Assembly: GCF_023101665.1 (NCBI RefSeq)
Contig: NZ_CP082161.1
Location: 2,542,001-2,606,000, forward strand
Length of the DNA: 64,000 nucleotides
Direction of reading: 5' to 3'
Source of the DNA: Bradyrhizobium sp. 195
Lineage (GTDB): Bacteria > Pseudomonadota > Alphaproteobacteria > Rhizobiales > Xanthobacteraceae
Shown here: positions 46,284 through 54,720 of the stretch, one piece after another
Numbering within the stretch: position 1 is the first letter of the stretch
Layout: every line of letters starts with the position of its first letter
Notes under the pieces: model-generated
What the model was told of the DNA's origin: nothing
What the model saw: the letters and a program-made list of their open reading frames with translations, nothing else
Databases searched by the model: none
Translations under genes and position numbers: made by a program

Positions 46284-46919
46284 ATGGCCATCGTCACCTC
46301 GAGCACCAGCCAGATTTCGCCCGCCAACGAGCGGGTGTTTCACCAGAGCAGGCTGGTCGGTGAATGGAAGGGCAATTGGGTGGGCAACAACCAGCCCGTC
46401 AGCTTCAAGGTCGTCAACATCCGCGGTGCCCGGGCGCAGGTCGAGTACACCCATAATGGGCAGACCGAGCGGGGTTTTGCCGAGGTCAGCGGCGCGCTGA
46501 TCACCTTCGGCGGGGTCACGGTCGGCACCAAGGACGGCAAGAACATGGTGCTGCTGTTCTCGGCGGGCGGCGCTGGCAAGCAGACCGCCAATCTCGAGAA
46601 GCAGGCGCCGCCGCCTTCCGACAGCCGCCTCATGGGAAGCTGGGGCGGATACTCCAGCGACAACGGCAAGAGCGCGAGCTTCAAGGTGCTCTCGGTCAAC
46701 GGCAAGGAAGCCCAGGTCAGTGTCACCACTGACGGCGTCACCCGCCAGGGCACCGGCACCGTCTACAAGAACGTCATCATGTTCGGGCAGGCGCAGATCG
46801 CGACCGATGACGGACAGAACGGCAAGGTCATCTACCAGGTCGGCACGAAATCCTTCATGGTGCCGGTGACGAAATATCCACCGGCCGATACATCGTCTAC
46901 TCTCGACCGAACCGCCTGA
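46284..46919 (+). CDS. Protein with two internal copies of one domain, function unknown
   Basis: 211 residues, no signal peptide. Residues about 23-95 and 115-190 are copies of the same beta-rich unit: LVGEWKGNWVGNNQPVSFKV against LMGSWGGYSSDNGKSASFKV, then ARAQVEYTHNGQTERG against KEAQVSVTTDGVTRQG, and ITFGGVTVGTKDGKN against IMFGQAQIATDDGQN. A Pro-rich linker joins them. No known family was recognised. ATG 46284 begins MAIVTSSTSQISPANERV. It converges on the crotonase gene with 12 bases between the stops. Confidence 0.8.
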   Translation: MAIVTSSTSQISPANERVFHQSRLVGEWKGNWVGNNQPVSFKVVNIRGARAQVEYTHNGQTERGFAEVSGALITFGGVTVGTKDGKNMVLLFSAGGAGKQTANLEKQAPPPSDSRLMGSWGGYSSDNGKSASFKVLSVNGKEAQVSVTTDGVTRQGTGTVYKNVIMFGQAQIATDDGQNGKVIYQVGTKSFMVPVTKYPPADTSSTLDRTA

Positions 46920-46931
46920 GCGCTGCCGTCC

Positions 46932-47717
46932 TCACCATTTCGGCGGCCGCTTCTCCACGAACGCCCGCAAGCCCTCCTGCGCCTCATCCGACGTCGCGAC
47001 GTTGCAGAAATCGTCCACGGCGCTTGCAATGCTGCGTCGATAGTCGAGATCGATCTGGCGCATGAAGGCGGCGCGGCCCATCCGGAGCACCGCGGCCGAT
47101 TTGGCGGAGAACTGCGCCGCAAGCTTCAGCACCTCCGCCTCGAGCTCGGCGTCACCGACGACGCGGTTGATGACGCCGAGCTCGCGCGCTTCCATGGCGC
47201 TGAAGACCCGGCCGGTGAACAGCAGCTCGAAGGCACGATGGCGTCCGACGATGCGCGGCAGATGCGCGTAGTGGATCGCGGGGATGACGCCGACGTCGAT
47301 CTCGGGATAGCCGAACGTCGCGCTCTCGGCCGCCAGCACGACGTCGCAGGACACTGCCATGGTCATGCCGCCGCCCCGCGCCGCACCACCGACCGCGGCG
47401 ATTGACGGCTTTCCCAGCCCGTACTGAGCATCGTAGAGGTCGATATAAAGCGCCTGGAGAAATTTGCGGATCTCGGCGCCGGGCCTGCCCAGCAGGATGT
47501 CGAGATCGAGGCCCGCCGAAAAGCGGTTAGGGATCGCACTCGCCAACACGACCACGCGGGCATCCGGATCGTCGGCCGCGCGGCGGAGCGCCGCGACCAC
47601 CGCGCGGATCACCTCGAGGCTCAGCGCGTTGACGGGCGGGCGGCGCAGCGTGATGCGGGCGATGTTGTCGACACGTTCGTATACGACGGGATTGTCGGAT
47701 GTCACCGCGTTCTCCAT
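46932..47717 (-). CDS. Enoyl-CoA hydratase/isomerase family protein
   Basis: 261 residues, crotonase fold. The oxyanion hole is formed by NRFSAGLDLDIL and VGGAARGGGMTMAVSCD; the later GYPEIDVGVIPAI segment carries a single acidic position like isomerase-type members. The catalytic Glu pair of classical hydratases is not complete, so isomerase or another crotonase reaction is possible. ATG 47717 gives MENAVTSDNPVVYERV. The coding region on the other strand has no matching product. Confidence 0.85.
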   Translation of the reverse strand: MENAVTSDNPVVYERVDNIARITLRRPPVNALSLEVIRAVVAALRRAADDPDARVVVLASAIPNRFSAGLDLDILLGRPGAEIRKFLQALYIDLYDAQYGLGKPSIAAVGGAARGGGMTMAVSCDVVLAAESATFGYPEIDVGVIPAIHYAHLPRIVGRHRAFELLFTGRVFSAMEARELGVINRVVGDAELEAEVLKLAAQFSAKSAAVLRMGRAAFMRQIDLDYRRSIASAVDDFCNVATSDEAQEGLRAFVEKRPPKW

Positions 47718-47901
47718 ATTTTCAAACTGCCGCCCCTCTCGGCAGCGGATCAATCAACAGCGGCGGACTCGTGCCGCCTTGTCCGGCCGGCAGCTTATGT
47801 TGCCGCGCAACCTGTGCAAGACCTGCAGGCCGGAACTGAAGCAATAACCGTCGCCGGCTCTGCTGGCATTTGCGACATCCGGAGAGTATGATTTGCTGGA
47901 T

Positions 47902-47938
47902 TTTGACGGTAGCCTGCGAGATCTTTGACGGTAGCCTG
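47902..47938 (+). repeat. Duplicated 15-base sequence just before a start codon
   Basis: TTTGACGGTAGCCTG occurs at 47902-47916 and again at 47924-47938, a 22-base period (about two helical turns). Each copy contains TTGACG, like a -35 element. The start codon at 47941 follows 3 bases after the second copy. Confidence 0.8.
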
Positions 47939-47940
47939 GA

Positions 47941-48540
47941 ATGTCGAGCTTCGCTTCTTCACGCGTCCTTGCAACTCTGTTCGCCGTACTCTGCCTGACC
48001 GGAGCGCCGGTTCATGCGCAGGTCGCGCCGCTGAGGTATTGGATTCCGGGCGGGCCTTTCGGCCTCAGTGGCGGTGCCGGCCAGAGCTCCGATACCTACG
48101 GCAACTTCACCAGCTTCAATGCCAGCGATGCGGATTGGCGCAGCTCGGCGAATGGTTTCTTCGTCGGTAGCCAACGCGCCAATATGGGTTTGAGCGGCTT
48201 CAACCAGGCGGGATCGGCCGGCAATTTCAGCGCGCTCTCCTATGATAGCACGGCGTTTGGTTACAACACCAAAACCTCGGGCGGCATGCCTGTCACGTTC
48301 TTTGCCGGCTTCAACACGCTGAGATACGACGGCGGTATCGGCAGCTCACTCGCGCCGCTGACCTCCAGCGCCGCGCCCGGCTATGGCGCGTTTGCGGGAG
48401 TCGAATTCAAGCCGACCTCCAATCTCAGCCTGTCGTTCGGTGCCGGTTTTATCCAGCAGCAATCGGGACGCATGGACAGCGACATCAACTCCTCGATGCT
48501 GCCCGGCGAGTCGCCGGCCTTGAGCGGCCTCCGGCGTTAG
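47941..48540 (+). CDS. Exported beta-rich protein, outer-membrane-like
   Basis: 199 residues with a signal peptide (MSSFASSRVLATLFAVLCLT, cleavage near VHAQ). The mature chain is Gly, Ser, Asn and Phe rich with alternating patterns (PVTFFAGFNTLRYDGGIGSS, then YGAFAGVEFKPTSNLSLSFG), typical of beta-barrel or surface proteins. No cysteine in the mature part. A family could not be named. No good ribosome binding site is visible, but the 15-base repeat ends just before the ATG. The region 48541-48775 downstream shows no gene. Confidence 0.7.
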   Translation: MSSFASSRVLATLFAVLCLTGAPVHAQVAPLRYWIPGGPFGLSGGAGQSSDTYGNFTSFNASDADWRSSANGFFVGSQRANMGLSGFNQAGSAGNFSALSYDSTAFGYNTKTSGGMPVTFFAGFNTLRYDGGIGSSLAPLTSSAAPGYGAFAGVEFKPTSNLSLSFGAGFIQQQSGRMDSDINSSMLPGESPALSGLRR

Positions 48541-48775
48541 GATCGCATCACCAACTTCGGCGGACGCCGCCGCGATTTCGGCAGGTTTGGGCCGGTTCCG
48601 AAACGCATCACGATATCGGGACGCCGTTCGCCGAGTCCGAGTGAGGTCGCAACAGGCGCGGCCGGCCGCGATCCGGTGCGATTTGTCGCGGCGATCGGCA
48701 ACAAGCGCGGCCACGCCCGTAGAGCACAAGCTTGTTTCCTGAGCCGTTACCGCGCGACTTCGCAGTCAGCGAGCA

Positions 48776-49684
48776 TCACGACAAGCCGGCCACCAGCGGG
48801 CGTTGCAGGTGCCTGGCCATCAGTTCCGCCGCCTCGGAGTAACGCCGCGTCTCCAGAACGTCGAGCAGGCGCAAATGTTCGCGCACGTGCCGTCGCATGC
48901 CGTCACGATCGGCGAAGCTGCGATAGGCGAACAGGCGTCTGATCGAGTTCACGCGCCTGAGCGCTTCGAGGAAGAAGGGATTGCCGGCGCCACGGATGAT
49001 TTCTTCATGGAATTCGCAGCCGGAGTGAAAGATTTCGCCGATCGTCATCTTTTCGAGCTCGCCTTCGAAGACGCGTTGTTGGTGCTCGCGCAGGCGTACG
49101 ATCACCTCCTGCGGCAGCGCAAAGCCCGGCTGCGCGATTGCCGCCGGCTCGATCACCGCGCGAAACGCCTTGGCCTGCGTTTGAGCTTCGGGACTCGAGA
49201 CCGTCTCCGCAAAGCGCCACCCATAACCCGGCAGGCGCGCGATCCAGCCCTCGGCAGCGATCCGATCCAGTAGTCGCTGTAACTCGGCCCGAGTGACGCC
49301 ATAGCGGCGCATCAGCTCCGCCTCGGTGACGTCAGCCGGCAACCGGCTCGCGAGCACGTCGCCTGCGATGGTCGCATAAACCTGCTCGTTGCGCCTGACC
49401 GCCGCGAGCGCCGGTTGGGCAGCGCCGCTGGTGGGATTCTTGGCCAGCACAAAACCGCGATGCGGCTCGCCCCGCGCCAGCCCCGCTGCTTCCAGCGCCT
49501 TCAGGCCGAGCCGGATCGGCGCGCGCGAAAGGTCTAGCGCATCCGCAAGCCTTTGTTCGATCAGGCGGTCTCCGGTTTTCATGCCTTCGCGCCGGGCGAG
49601 CGCCATGATCAGCCCGGCAAGGTGTTCGGCGCGTTCGGAACCGTTCTTGTCGCTGCGTTGTCGGGAACTGTCGGATGCGCTCAT
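48776..49684 (-). CDS. GntR/FCD-type regulator with two predicted winged helices
   Basis: 302 residues. The first wHTH (about 20-75) has the GntR pattern LIEQRLADALDLSRAPIRLG and LARGEPHRGFVLA. A second wHTH-like unit (about 100-155: YATIAGDVLASRLPADVTEA, ELMRRYGVTRAELQRLLDRI, LPGYGWRF) follows, then an all-helical FCD ligand domain (about 165-295) with His and Arg residues of the metal/effector site (FHSGCEFHEEII, REHLRLLDVLE). FCD regulators usually respond to organic acids. It is divergent from the HMG-CoA lyase-like operon and probably controls it. Confidence 0.88.
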   Translation of the reverse strand: MSASDSSRQRSDKNGSERAEHLAGLIMALARREGMKTGDRLIEQRLADALDLSRAPIRLGLKALEAAGLARGEPHRGFVLAKNPTSGAAQPALAAVRRNEQVYATIAGDVLASRLPADVTEAELMRRYGVTRAELQRLLDRIAAEGWIARLPGYGWRFAETVSSPEAQTQAKAFRAVIEPAAIAQPGFALPQEVIVRLREHQQRVFEGELEKMTIGEIFHSGCEFHEEIIRGAGNPFFLEALRRVNSIRRLFAYRSFADRDGMRRHVREHLRLLDVLETRRYSEAAELMARHLQRPLVAGLS

Positions 49685-49726
49685 TGCAGTGCACGCAATT
49701 TTTGGGGCTTGACAGATTGTCCCACG

Positions 49727-49756
49727 GATTGTTCTTTTACGCAACAATATACAATC
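49727..49756. promoter_or_regulatory. Candidate operator between GntR gene and its divergent operon
   Basis: ATTGTT (49728-49733) and AACAAT (49743-49748) are inverted with a 9-base spacer; the wider pair GATTGT (49727-49732) and ACAATC (49751-49756) adds a second dyad. The site lies 20 bases before the lyase ATG and 43 bases before the regulator start. A TTGACA box at 49709-49714 may be a -35. Confidence 0.5.
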
Positions 49757-49775
49757 GACCCAGGGAGAGAGCCCG

Positions 49776-50711
49776 ATGGCGCACGCGCCCGATGTCCACA
49801 TTTGCGAGGTTGCCCCCCGCGATGGGCTCCAGAACCTGGACATCTTCATTCCGACTGAAGCCAAATGCGCGCTGATCGACACGATCGCCGCTGCCGGCGT
49901 GCGCGAGATCGATGCCGGATCGTTCGTGCCGCCAAAGGTCGTGCCGCAATTCGCCGACGTCGACGCGGTGATGGCGCATGCGCTCACGCACAAGTCGGCA
50001 ACCATCGGCGCGCTGGTGCCGAACGTGAAGGGTGCCGAGCGCGCCATCGCCGCAGGCGTCAACGCCGTTTATTTCGTTATCTCGGCGAGCGAGACGCACA
50101 ACCAAGCCAATGTGCGCCGCTCGGTCGACGAGCAGATCGAAGGATTTCGCGCGGTTCGCGCCGCGATCGACGCCCGGCCCGTGGGCCAGCGGCCGCAATT
50201 GATGGGTGCGATCTCCACCTCCTTCGGCTGCTCGCTGGAAGGTGAGGTGAGTGAAGCGGCCGTGTGCCGTGTGGCACGCGCTTTTGCCGAAGCTCGCGCC
50301 GACGAGATCGGGCTTGCCGACACCGTCGGTTATGCGACGCCCAAATCGATCGGGCAGATCGTCACGGCCGTGCGGCGCGAGATCGGATCGCAAATGACTC
50401 TGCGGCTGCATCTGCACGACACGCTCGGCGCAGGCCTTGCCAATGCCGTCGCCGGCCTCGAAGCGGACATCCGCCGTTTCGACGCCGCGGTGTCCGGCCT
50501 TGGCGGCTGCCCCTTTGCTCCCGGTGCGCGCGGCAACATCGTCACCGAGGATCTCGTGTTCATGCTGGAGCGGATGGGACTTTCCACCGGCATCGACCTC
50601 GACCACCTGATGCAAACGCGCGAGATTCTCGCCCGCCATATCCCGGCAAAACATTTGACGGGGCATCTGCACGAGGCCGGCATTCCCAAGGTTTTGCGGA
50701 GGGCGGCATGA
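49776..50711 (+). CDS. Hydroxymethylglutaryl-CoA lyase family enzyme
   Basis: 311 residues, TIM-barrel DRE metallolyase fold. The catalytic motif EVAPRDGLQNLD, REIDAGSFVPPKVVPQ, SFGCSLEGEV, LRLHLHDTLGAG with the metal His-x-His, and GLGGCPFAPGARGNIVTED with the catalytic Cys are all present. It cleaves 3-hydroxy-3-methylglutaryl-CoA or a related 3-hydroxyacyl-CoA into acetyl-CoA plus a ketone/aldehyde-type product. The operon has no leucine-degradation partners, so another substrate is likely. Its stop overlaps the next start (ATGA at 50708-50711). Confidence 0.9.
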   Translation: MAHAPDVHICEVAPRDGLQNLDIFIPTEAKCALIDTIAAAGVREIDAGSFVPPKVVPQFADVDAVMAHALTHKSATIGALVPNVKGAERAIAAGVNAVYFVISASETHNQANVRRSVDEQIEGFRAVRAAIDARPVGQRPQLMGAISTSFGCSLEGEVSEAAVCRVARAFAEARADEIGLADTVGYATPKSIGQIVTAVRREIGSQMTLRLHLHDTLGAGLANAVAGLEADIRRFDAAVSGLGGCPFAPGARGNIVTEDLVFMLERMGLSTGIDLDHLMQTREILARHIPAKHLTGHLHEAGIPKVLRRAA

Positions 50712-51922
50712 CGGCGGCAGAGCGCGGGACGGCCTCGGAGCTTCGTCCGCTCGCCGGCATTCGTGTCGTCGAGTTCAGCCAGATGGTGATGGGGCCGAGT
50801 TGCGGCTTGATCCTCGCCGATCTCGGCGCCGACGTGATCAAGGTCGAGCCGCCCAAGGGCGACCGCACCCGTTATTTCAAGGGGTCCGCCGCCGGCTTCT
50901 TCGCCACCTATAGCCGCAACAAGCGCAGCATCGCGCTGGATACGTCGACCGCGGAAGGCCAGGACGTCGCACGCAGGCTGATCGAGAACAGCGACGTCCT
51001 GATCGAGAACTTCCGGCCGGGCCTGCTGAAGCGGATCGGTCTCGACTACGAGAGCGTCGCCGCCTTCGCACCACGCCTGATCTACTGCTCGCTCAAGGGC
51101 TATCTGCCCGGGCCGTACGAGAATCGCCTCGCGCTCGACGAGGTCGTGCAGATGATGGGTGGCCTTGCTTACATGACCGGCTTGCCCGATCGGCCGATGC
51201 GTGCCGGGGCCTCTGTCAACGACGTCATGGGCGGTATGTTCGGCGTGATCGCGATCCAGGCGGCGCTCGCCGAGCGGCAGCGGACCGGCAGGGGTCGCTA
51301 CATCCAGAGTGCGTTGTACGAGAACAACGTGTTCCTGATGGCGCAGGCCATGATGTGCGAGGTGGTCAGTGGGCAGCCGTCGATCCCGTATTCGATCAAG
51401 GACAGCCCGTGGCCGGTCTACGATCTCTTCGACACAAAAGACGGCTCGAAGCTGTTCGTCACCATCGTCGGTGAAGAGCAATGGGAGGCGTTCTGTCGTG
51501 CCTTCGATCGCGAAGCCTGGCTCGTCGATCCGCGCTTTGCGACGAGCAACGACCGCGTCGATCATCGCAGCTGGCTGATCCCCGAGATCGCGAACATCTT
51601 CAGGCAATGGGACAAGGCCGATCTTGCCGCGCGTCTCGAGCAGCTCGATCTGCCCTATGCGCCGGTGAACAAGCCCGGCGATCTCTTCGACGATCCGCAT
51701 CTCAACCAGTCGGGGGGCTTGACCGATATTCGGCTTCCGGACGGCGGCCAGGCCAAGACGCCGCTGTTGCCGATTTCCATGGACGGAAGGCGCCTGCCCA
51801 ATCGCTACGATCCACCCGGGATCGGCGAGCACAGCGGCCAGATCCTGAGCGAGATCGGCATGTCCCCGAATGAGATCGAAGCGCTGCGACAAGCTGGGAC
51901 GATCAAGCTCGCGCCGTCCTGA
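50708..51922 (+). CDS. CaiB/BaiF CoA-transferase family protein (class III)
   Basis: 404 residues. Family III CoA transferase with the N-terminal GIRVVEFSQMVMGPSCGLIL and DLGADVIKVEPPKGDRTRY, the conserved Asp region NRLALDEVVQMMGGLAYMTG and GYLPG loop. It would transfer CoA between a carboxylate and an acyl-CoA donor, supplying the CoA thioester used by the lyase encoded just upstream. Start ATG 50708 overlaps the lyase stop codon by 4 bases. An ABC importer follows, so the substrate is imported and activated here. Confidence 0.9.
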   Translation: MTAAERGTASELRPLAGIRVVEFSQMVMGPSCGLILADLGADVIKVEPPKGDRTRYFKGSAAGFFATYSRNKRSIALDTSTAEGQDVARRLIENSDVLIENFRPGLLKRIGLDYESVAAFAPRLIYCSLKGYLPGPYENRLALDEVVQMMGGLAYMTGLPDRPMRAGASVNDVMGGMFGVIAIQAALAERQRTGRGRYIQSALYENNVFLMAQAMMCEVVSGQPSIPYSIKDSPWPVYDLFDTKDGSKLFVTIVGEEQWEAFCRAFDREAWLVDPRFATSNDRVDHRSWLIPEIANIFRQWDKADLAARLEQLDLPYAPVNKPGDLFDDPHLNQSGGLTDIRLPDGGQAKTPLLPISMDGRRLPNRYDPPGIGEHSGQILSEIGMSPNEIEALRQAGTIKLAPS

Positions 51923-51964
51923 TCGATCGGCGCTAGCGAACAAGAACCAAGGGAGGAGGAACAC

Positions 51965-53011
51965 ATGAGCATTACCAGGCGCCAGACGCTGATCGCGGGC
52001 TCCGCATGGGCCGGCGCATCGCTGCTGCCGGGGCAGCTGCGCGCCGAGACCAAGCAGGTCTCGCTCGCCTTCGGTCCGGTATCGCCGGTCTACGCCATCG
52101 GCATGATCGCGGAGCTGAAGGGTTACTTCAAGGACGAAGGACTCGATTCCAAGCTCGTCACCGGCAATGCCGGCACATTCGGTCGCCAGACGCTGGCAGG
52201 AGGGCAGGCGCTGTTCGCCCATGGTGATGCCAGCCATCCGCTCCAGCTCGGTGCGCGCGGCAAGCCCTGCAAGATCCTGCTCGCGACCGAGATGGTGTGC
52301 TCCTACGCCAATATCATGGTCCGACAGGACCTCCACGACAGCGGCATCAATTCGGTCGAGAAGCTCGCCGACTACAAGCGCCCCGATGGTGCCAAGCCGA
52401 TCGTCGCGGCGACCGCGATCGGGTCCGGCACCTGGGTGTTCGGCACCTATGTGTTCGAAGCGCGCGGCCTCGGCAGCAAGGTGAACTGGGTCGCGGGCGG
52501 CGGGCCCAACACGATGTTCCCTTCGCTCCAGACCAAGCAGTTCGACGCCATCATGGCGCCGCCGAGCTGGATCGTCGAGGTCGAGAAGAAGGGTTTTGGC
52601 AAGACGATCTACGACACGTCGAAAGCCGGCGTGTTCGAGAAGGATTTCGGCGGGACGCTGCCCGTGCTGGTGATCTACACGCTCAAGGACACGGTCGAGC
52701 AGGACAAGGCGATGGTGCAGGCCTATGTCAACGCGATCTACCGCGCGATGGCCTTCGTGAAGGCAACGCCGCTCGCGGAGGTGCAGGCGCTGGTCACGCC
52801 GAAATATTTCTCAGGGATAGATCCCGACGCGGTCAGTGCCGAACTCGGCTTCGACAAGTCGACCTGGGCCTATGACGGTGTCATCGACAAGCCCGCGTTC
52901 GAACGCGGCGCCAAGCCCTGGTACCGCAAGGGCACGGATATTCCCGAGACCAGATACGAGGATGTCGTCGACATGAGCTTCCTCCAGGCGGCCAGGGCGA
53001 AATACAAATGA
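51965..53011 (+). CDS. ABC transporter substrate-binding protein (NMT1/SsuA type)
   Basis: 348 residues. N-terminal SITRRQTLIAGSAWAGASLL looks like a Tat-type signal. The mature domain follows the NMT1/THI5/SsuA fold: ASPVYAIGMIAELKGYF-like start (SPVYAIGMIAELKGYFKD), GQALFAHGDASHPLQLGARG, and an aromatic-lined site. Ligands of this group are thiamine-pathway precursors, sulfonates or aromatic acids; the operon suggests an organic acid. GGGAGGAGG-like sequence precedes the ATG at 51965. The stop overlaps the next start (53008). Confidence 0.88.
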   Translation: MSITRRQTLIAGSAWAGASLLPGQLRAETKQVSLAFGPVSPVYAIGMIAELKGYFKDEGLDSKLVTGNAGTFGRQTLAGGQALFAHGDASHPLQLGARGKPCKILLATEMVCSYANIMVRQDLHDSGINSVEKLADYKRPDGAKPIVAATAIGSGTWVFGTYVFEARGLGSKVNWVAGGGPNTMFPSLQTKQFDAIMAPPSWIVEVEKKGFGKTIYDTSKAGVFEKDFGGTLPVLVIYTLKDTVEQDKAMVQAYVNAIYRAMAFVKATPLAEVQALVTPKYFSGIDPDAVSAELGFDKSTWAYDGVIDKPAFERGAKPWYRKGTDIPETRYEDVVDMSFLQAARAKYK

Positions 53012-53856
53012 TCGCCGCGCCAGGCCAGGGCCTTGCGCTCGCGCGCGGCGAGGATCAAGCAGCGGCAGCGCGCATCCGCATTGCCGTGCAGGGTCTTGCC
53101 AAGCGCTTCAACGCGTCGGGCCGCGAGTTCGTGGCGGTGGATGACGTCTCCTTCGAGGTCAAGCAGGGCGAGTTCGTTGCGCTGCTCGGTCCATCCGGCT
53201 GCGGCAAGAGCACCATTCTCAACATGGTCGCGGGGCTGTTGCCGCGCTCGGGCGGACGCATCCTGATCGACGAGGACACGGTCGAGACCGGCAAGGTCAA
53301 CCCCAGGGTTGGTTATGTCTTCCAGCGCGATACGCTGTTTCCCTGGCGAACCGTGGAGCAGAACATCGGCTATGGGCTGGAGATCGCGGGACTGCCGAAG
53401 ACCGAACGCGCCGGGCGCGTCGCTTCGGCGGTCGCGAAGGCTGGGCTCTCGGGCTTTGCGCAGAGCTTTCCCCGCATGCTGTCCGGCGGCATGCGCCAGC
53501 GCGTCGCCTTGATGCGCACGCTGATCCTCGAGCCCGAGATCCTGCTGATGGACGAGCCGTTCGGCGCGCTCGACACCCACACCAAGCTGGAGATGCACAA
53601 GACGTTGCTGGAGATCTGGGAGCGCGAGCGGCAGACCGTGCTGTTCGTGACGCACGATCTCGGCGAAGCCTTGACACTGGCGAGCCGCATCATCCTGCTC
53701 TCGGCGCGGCCTGGGCGTCTCAAGGAAGACTTCGACGTCGCCATCCCGCGTCCGCGCGATCCCGTAGCGGTGCGCGAAACCGCTGAATTCGGCCGCCTCT
53801 ATTCGCACATCTGGCATTCCCTCGGCGAAGAATTCCGCCGCACCAGGGCCGACTGA
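53008..53856 (+). CDS. ABC transporter ATP-binding protein
   Basis: 282 residues. Walker A GPSGCGKST, Q-loop VFQRDTLFPW, signature LSGGMRQRVAL, Walker B ILLMDEPFGALD, and H-loop VTHDLGEAL are complete. It belongs to the NitT/TauT/SsuB group that pairs with NMT1-type binding proteins. Its ATG overlaps the previous stop by 4 bases, and the permease begins 2 bases after its own stop. Confidence 0.95.
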   Translation: MIAAPGQGLALARGEDQAAAARIRIAVQGLAKRFNASGREFVAVDDVSFEVKQGEFVALLGPSGCGKSTILNMVAGLLPRSGGRILIDEDTVETGKVNPRVGYVFQRDTLFPWRTVEQNIGYGLEIAGLPKTERAGRVASAVAKAGLSGFAQSFPRMLSGGMRQRVALMRTLILEPEILLMDEPFGALDTHTKLEMHKTLLEIWERERQTVLFVTHDLGEALTLASRIILLSARPGRLKEDFDVAIPRPRDPVAVRETAEFGRLYSHIWHSLGEEFRRTRAD

Positions 53857-53858
53857 CC

Positions 53859-54710
53859 ATGTCCCACAGCCGCACCGCTATCCTGTTCTGGCAACTGGCC
53901 ATTCTTGCAGCCGTTCTCGTCGTCTGGCAGTGGGGTTTTGAATGGAGCAAGGCGCTGCTGCCAAAGGCCTACGTGCCGAAGATCCTCGATCCCTATTTCG
54001 TCGCCAAGCCGTCGCTGATCTGGCAGAGTTTTTTGCGGCTTGGTTGCTTCGCTGACGCGGGCGGCTTCGCCACCTGTCTCAAGGGCAACGACAACAATCT
54101 GTGGCTTGCCACGCTTGTCACGCTGAAGAACACCTGGTGGGGCTTTCTGTTTGGCTCGGCAAGCGGCATCGCGGCCGGCCTGATTCTCGGCCGTTCGGAT
54201 TTCCTTGCCCGGGTGTTCGGACCCTACATCGTGGCGCTCAACTCGATACCGCGCATTGCGCTGGTGCCGCTCGTCATCCTGATCTTCGGCCTCGGCGACC
54301 TCTCCAAGATCGCGACGGCCTGGCTCGTTGTCTTCTTCGTGGTGTTCTTCAACACCTTCGAGGGAACACGTGCGGTCGACCGCGACCAGATCGCCGCCGC
54401 CCGTCTGCTCGGCGCCAGCGAATTCACGGTGCTGCGGACCGTCGTGATCCCGTCCGCGCTCGCCTGGGTGTTCGCTTCGCTCCTGCCGGCGGTGTCTTTT
54501 GCGCTGATCGGCGTCATCGTCGGCGAATTCATCGGCGCCGAACGCGGCCTCGGCAAACTCATCATCGAGGCCGAGGCGCGGGCCAATGCCAGCGAGATGA
54601 TGGTCGCCGTCTTCGTCATGATGTTCGTCGGCATCCTGCTCGCGATCGCGGTGCGCTCGCTGCAGTCCTACCTGCTGCGATGGCAGCCGCAATTCGAGCC
54701 GTCGGCGTAA
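53859..54710 (+). CDS. ABC transporter permease
   Basis: 283 residues, six predicted membrane segments (ILFWQLAILAAVLVVWQWGF first; LLPAVSFALIGVIVGEFIGA late). The EAA loop ARLLGASEFTVLRTVVIPSA contacts the ATPase. It is of the BPD_transp_1 (TauC/SsuC) type. A cysteine-bearing segment (LGCFADAGGFATCLKGNDNN, about 60-80) is unusual and may be an extracytoplasmic loop. It is the last gene of the operon; the neighbouring methyltransferase converges with 10 bases between stops. Confidence 0.9.
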   Translation: MSHSRTAILFWQLAILAAVLVVWQWGFEWSKALLPKAYVPKILDPYFVAKPSLIWQSFLRLGCFADAGGFATCLKGNDNNLWLATLVTLKNTWWGFLFGSASGIAAGLILGRSDFLARVFGPYIVALNSIPRIALVPLVILIFGLGDLSKIATAWLVVFFVVFFNTFEGTRAVDRDQIAAARLLGASEFTVLRTVVIPSALAWVFASLLPAVSFALIGVIVGEFIGAERGLGKLIIEAEARANASEMMVAVFVMMFVGILLAIAVRSLQSYLLRWQPQFEPSA

Positions 54711-54720
54711 CGATCCGACG

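Noticed and set aside
50330..52336. 668-codon minus-strand frame across the CoA transferase and lyase genes
   Set aside because: It is antisense to two well-defined genes with overlapping stop and start, and its product resembles no family.
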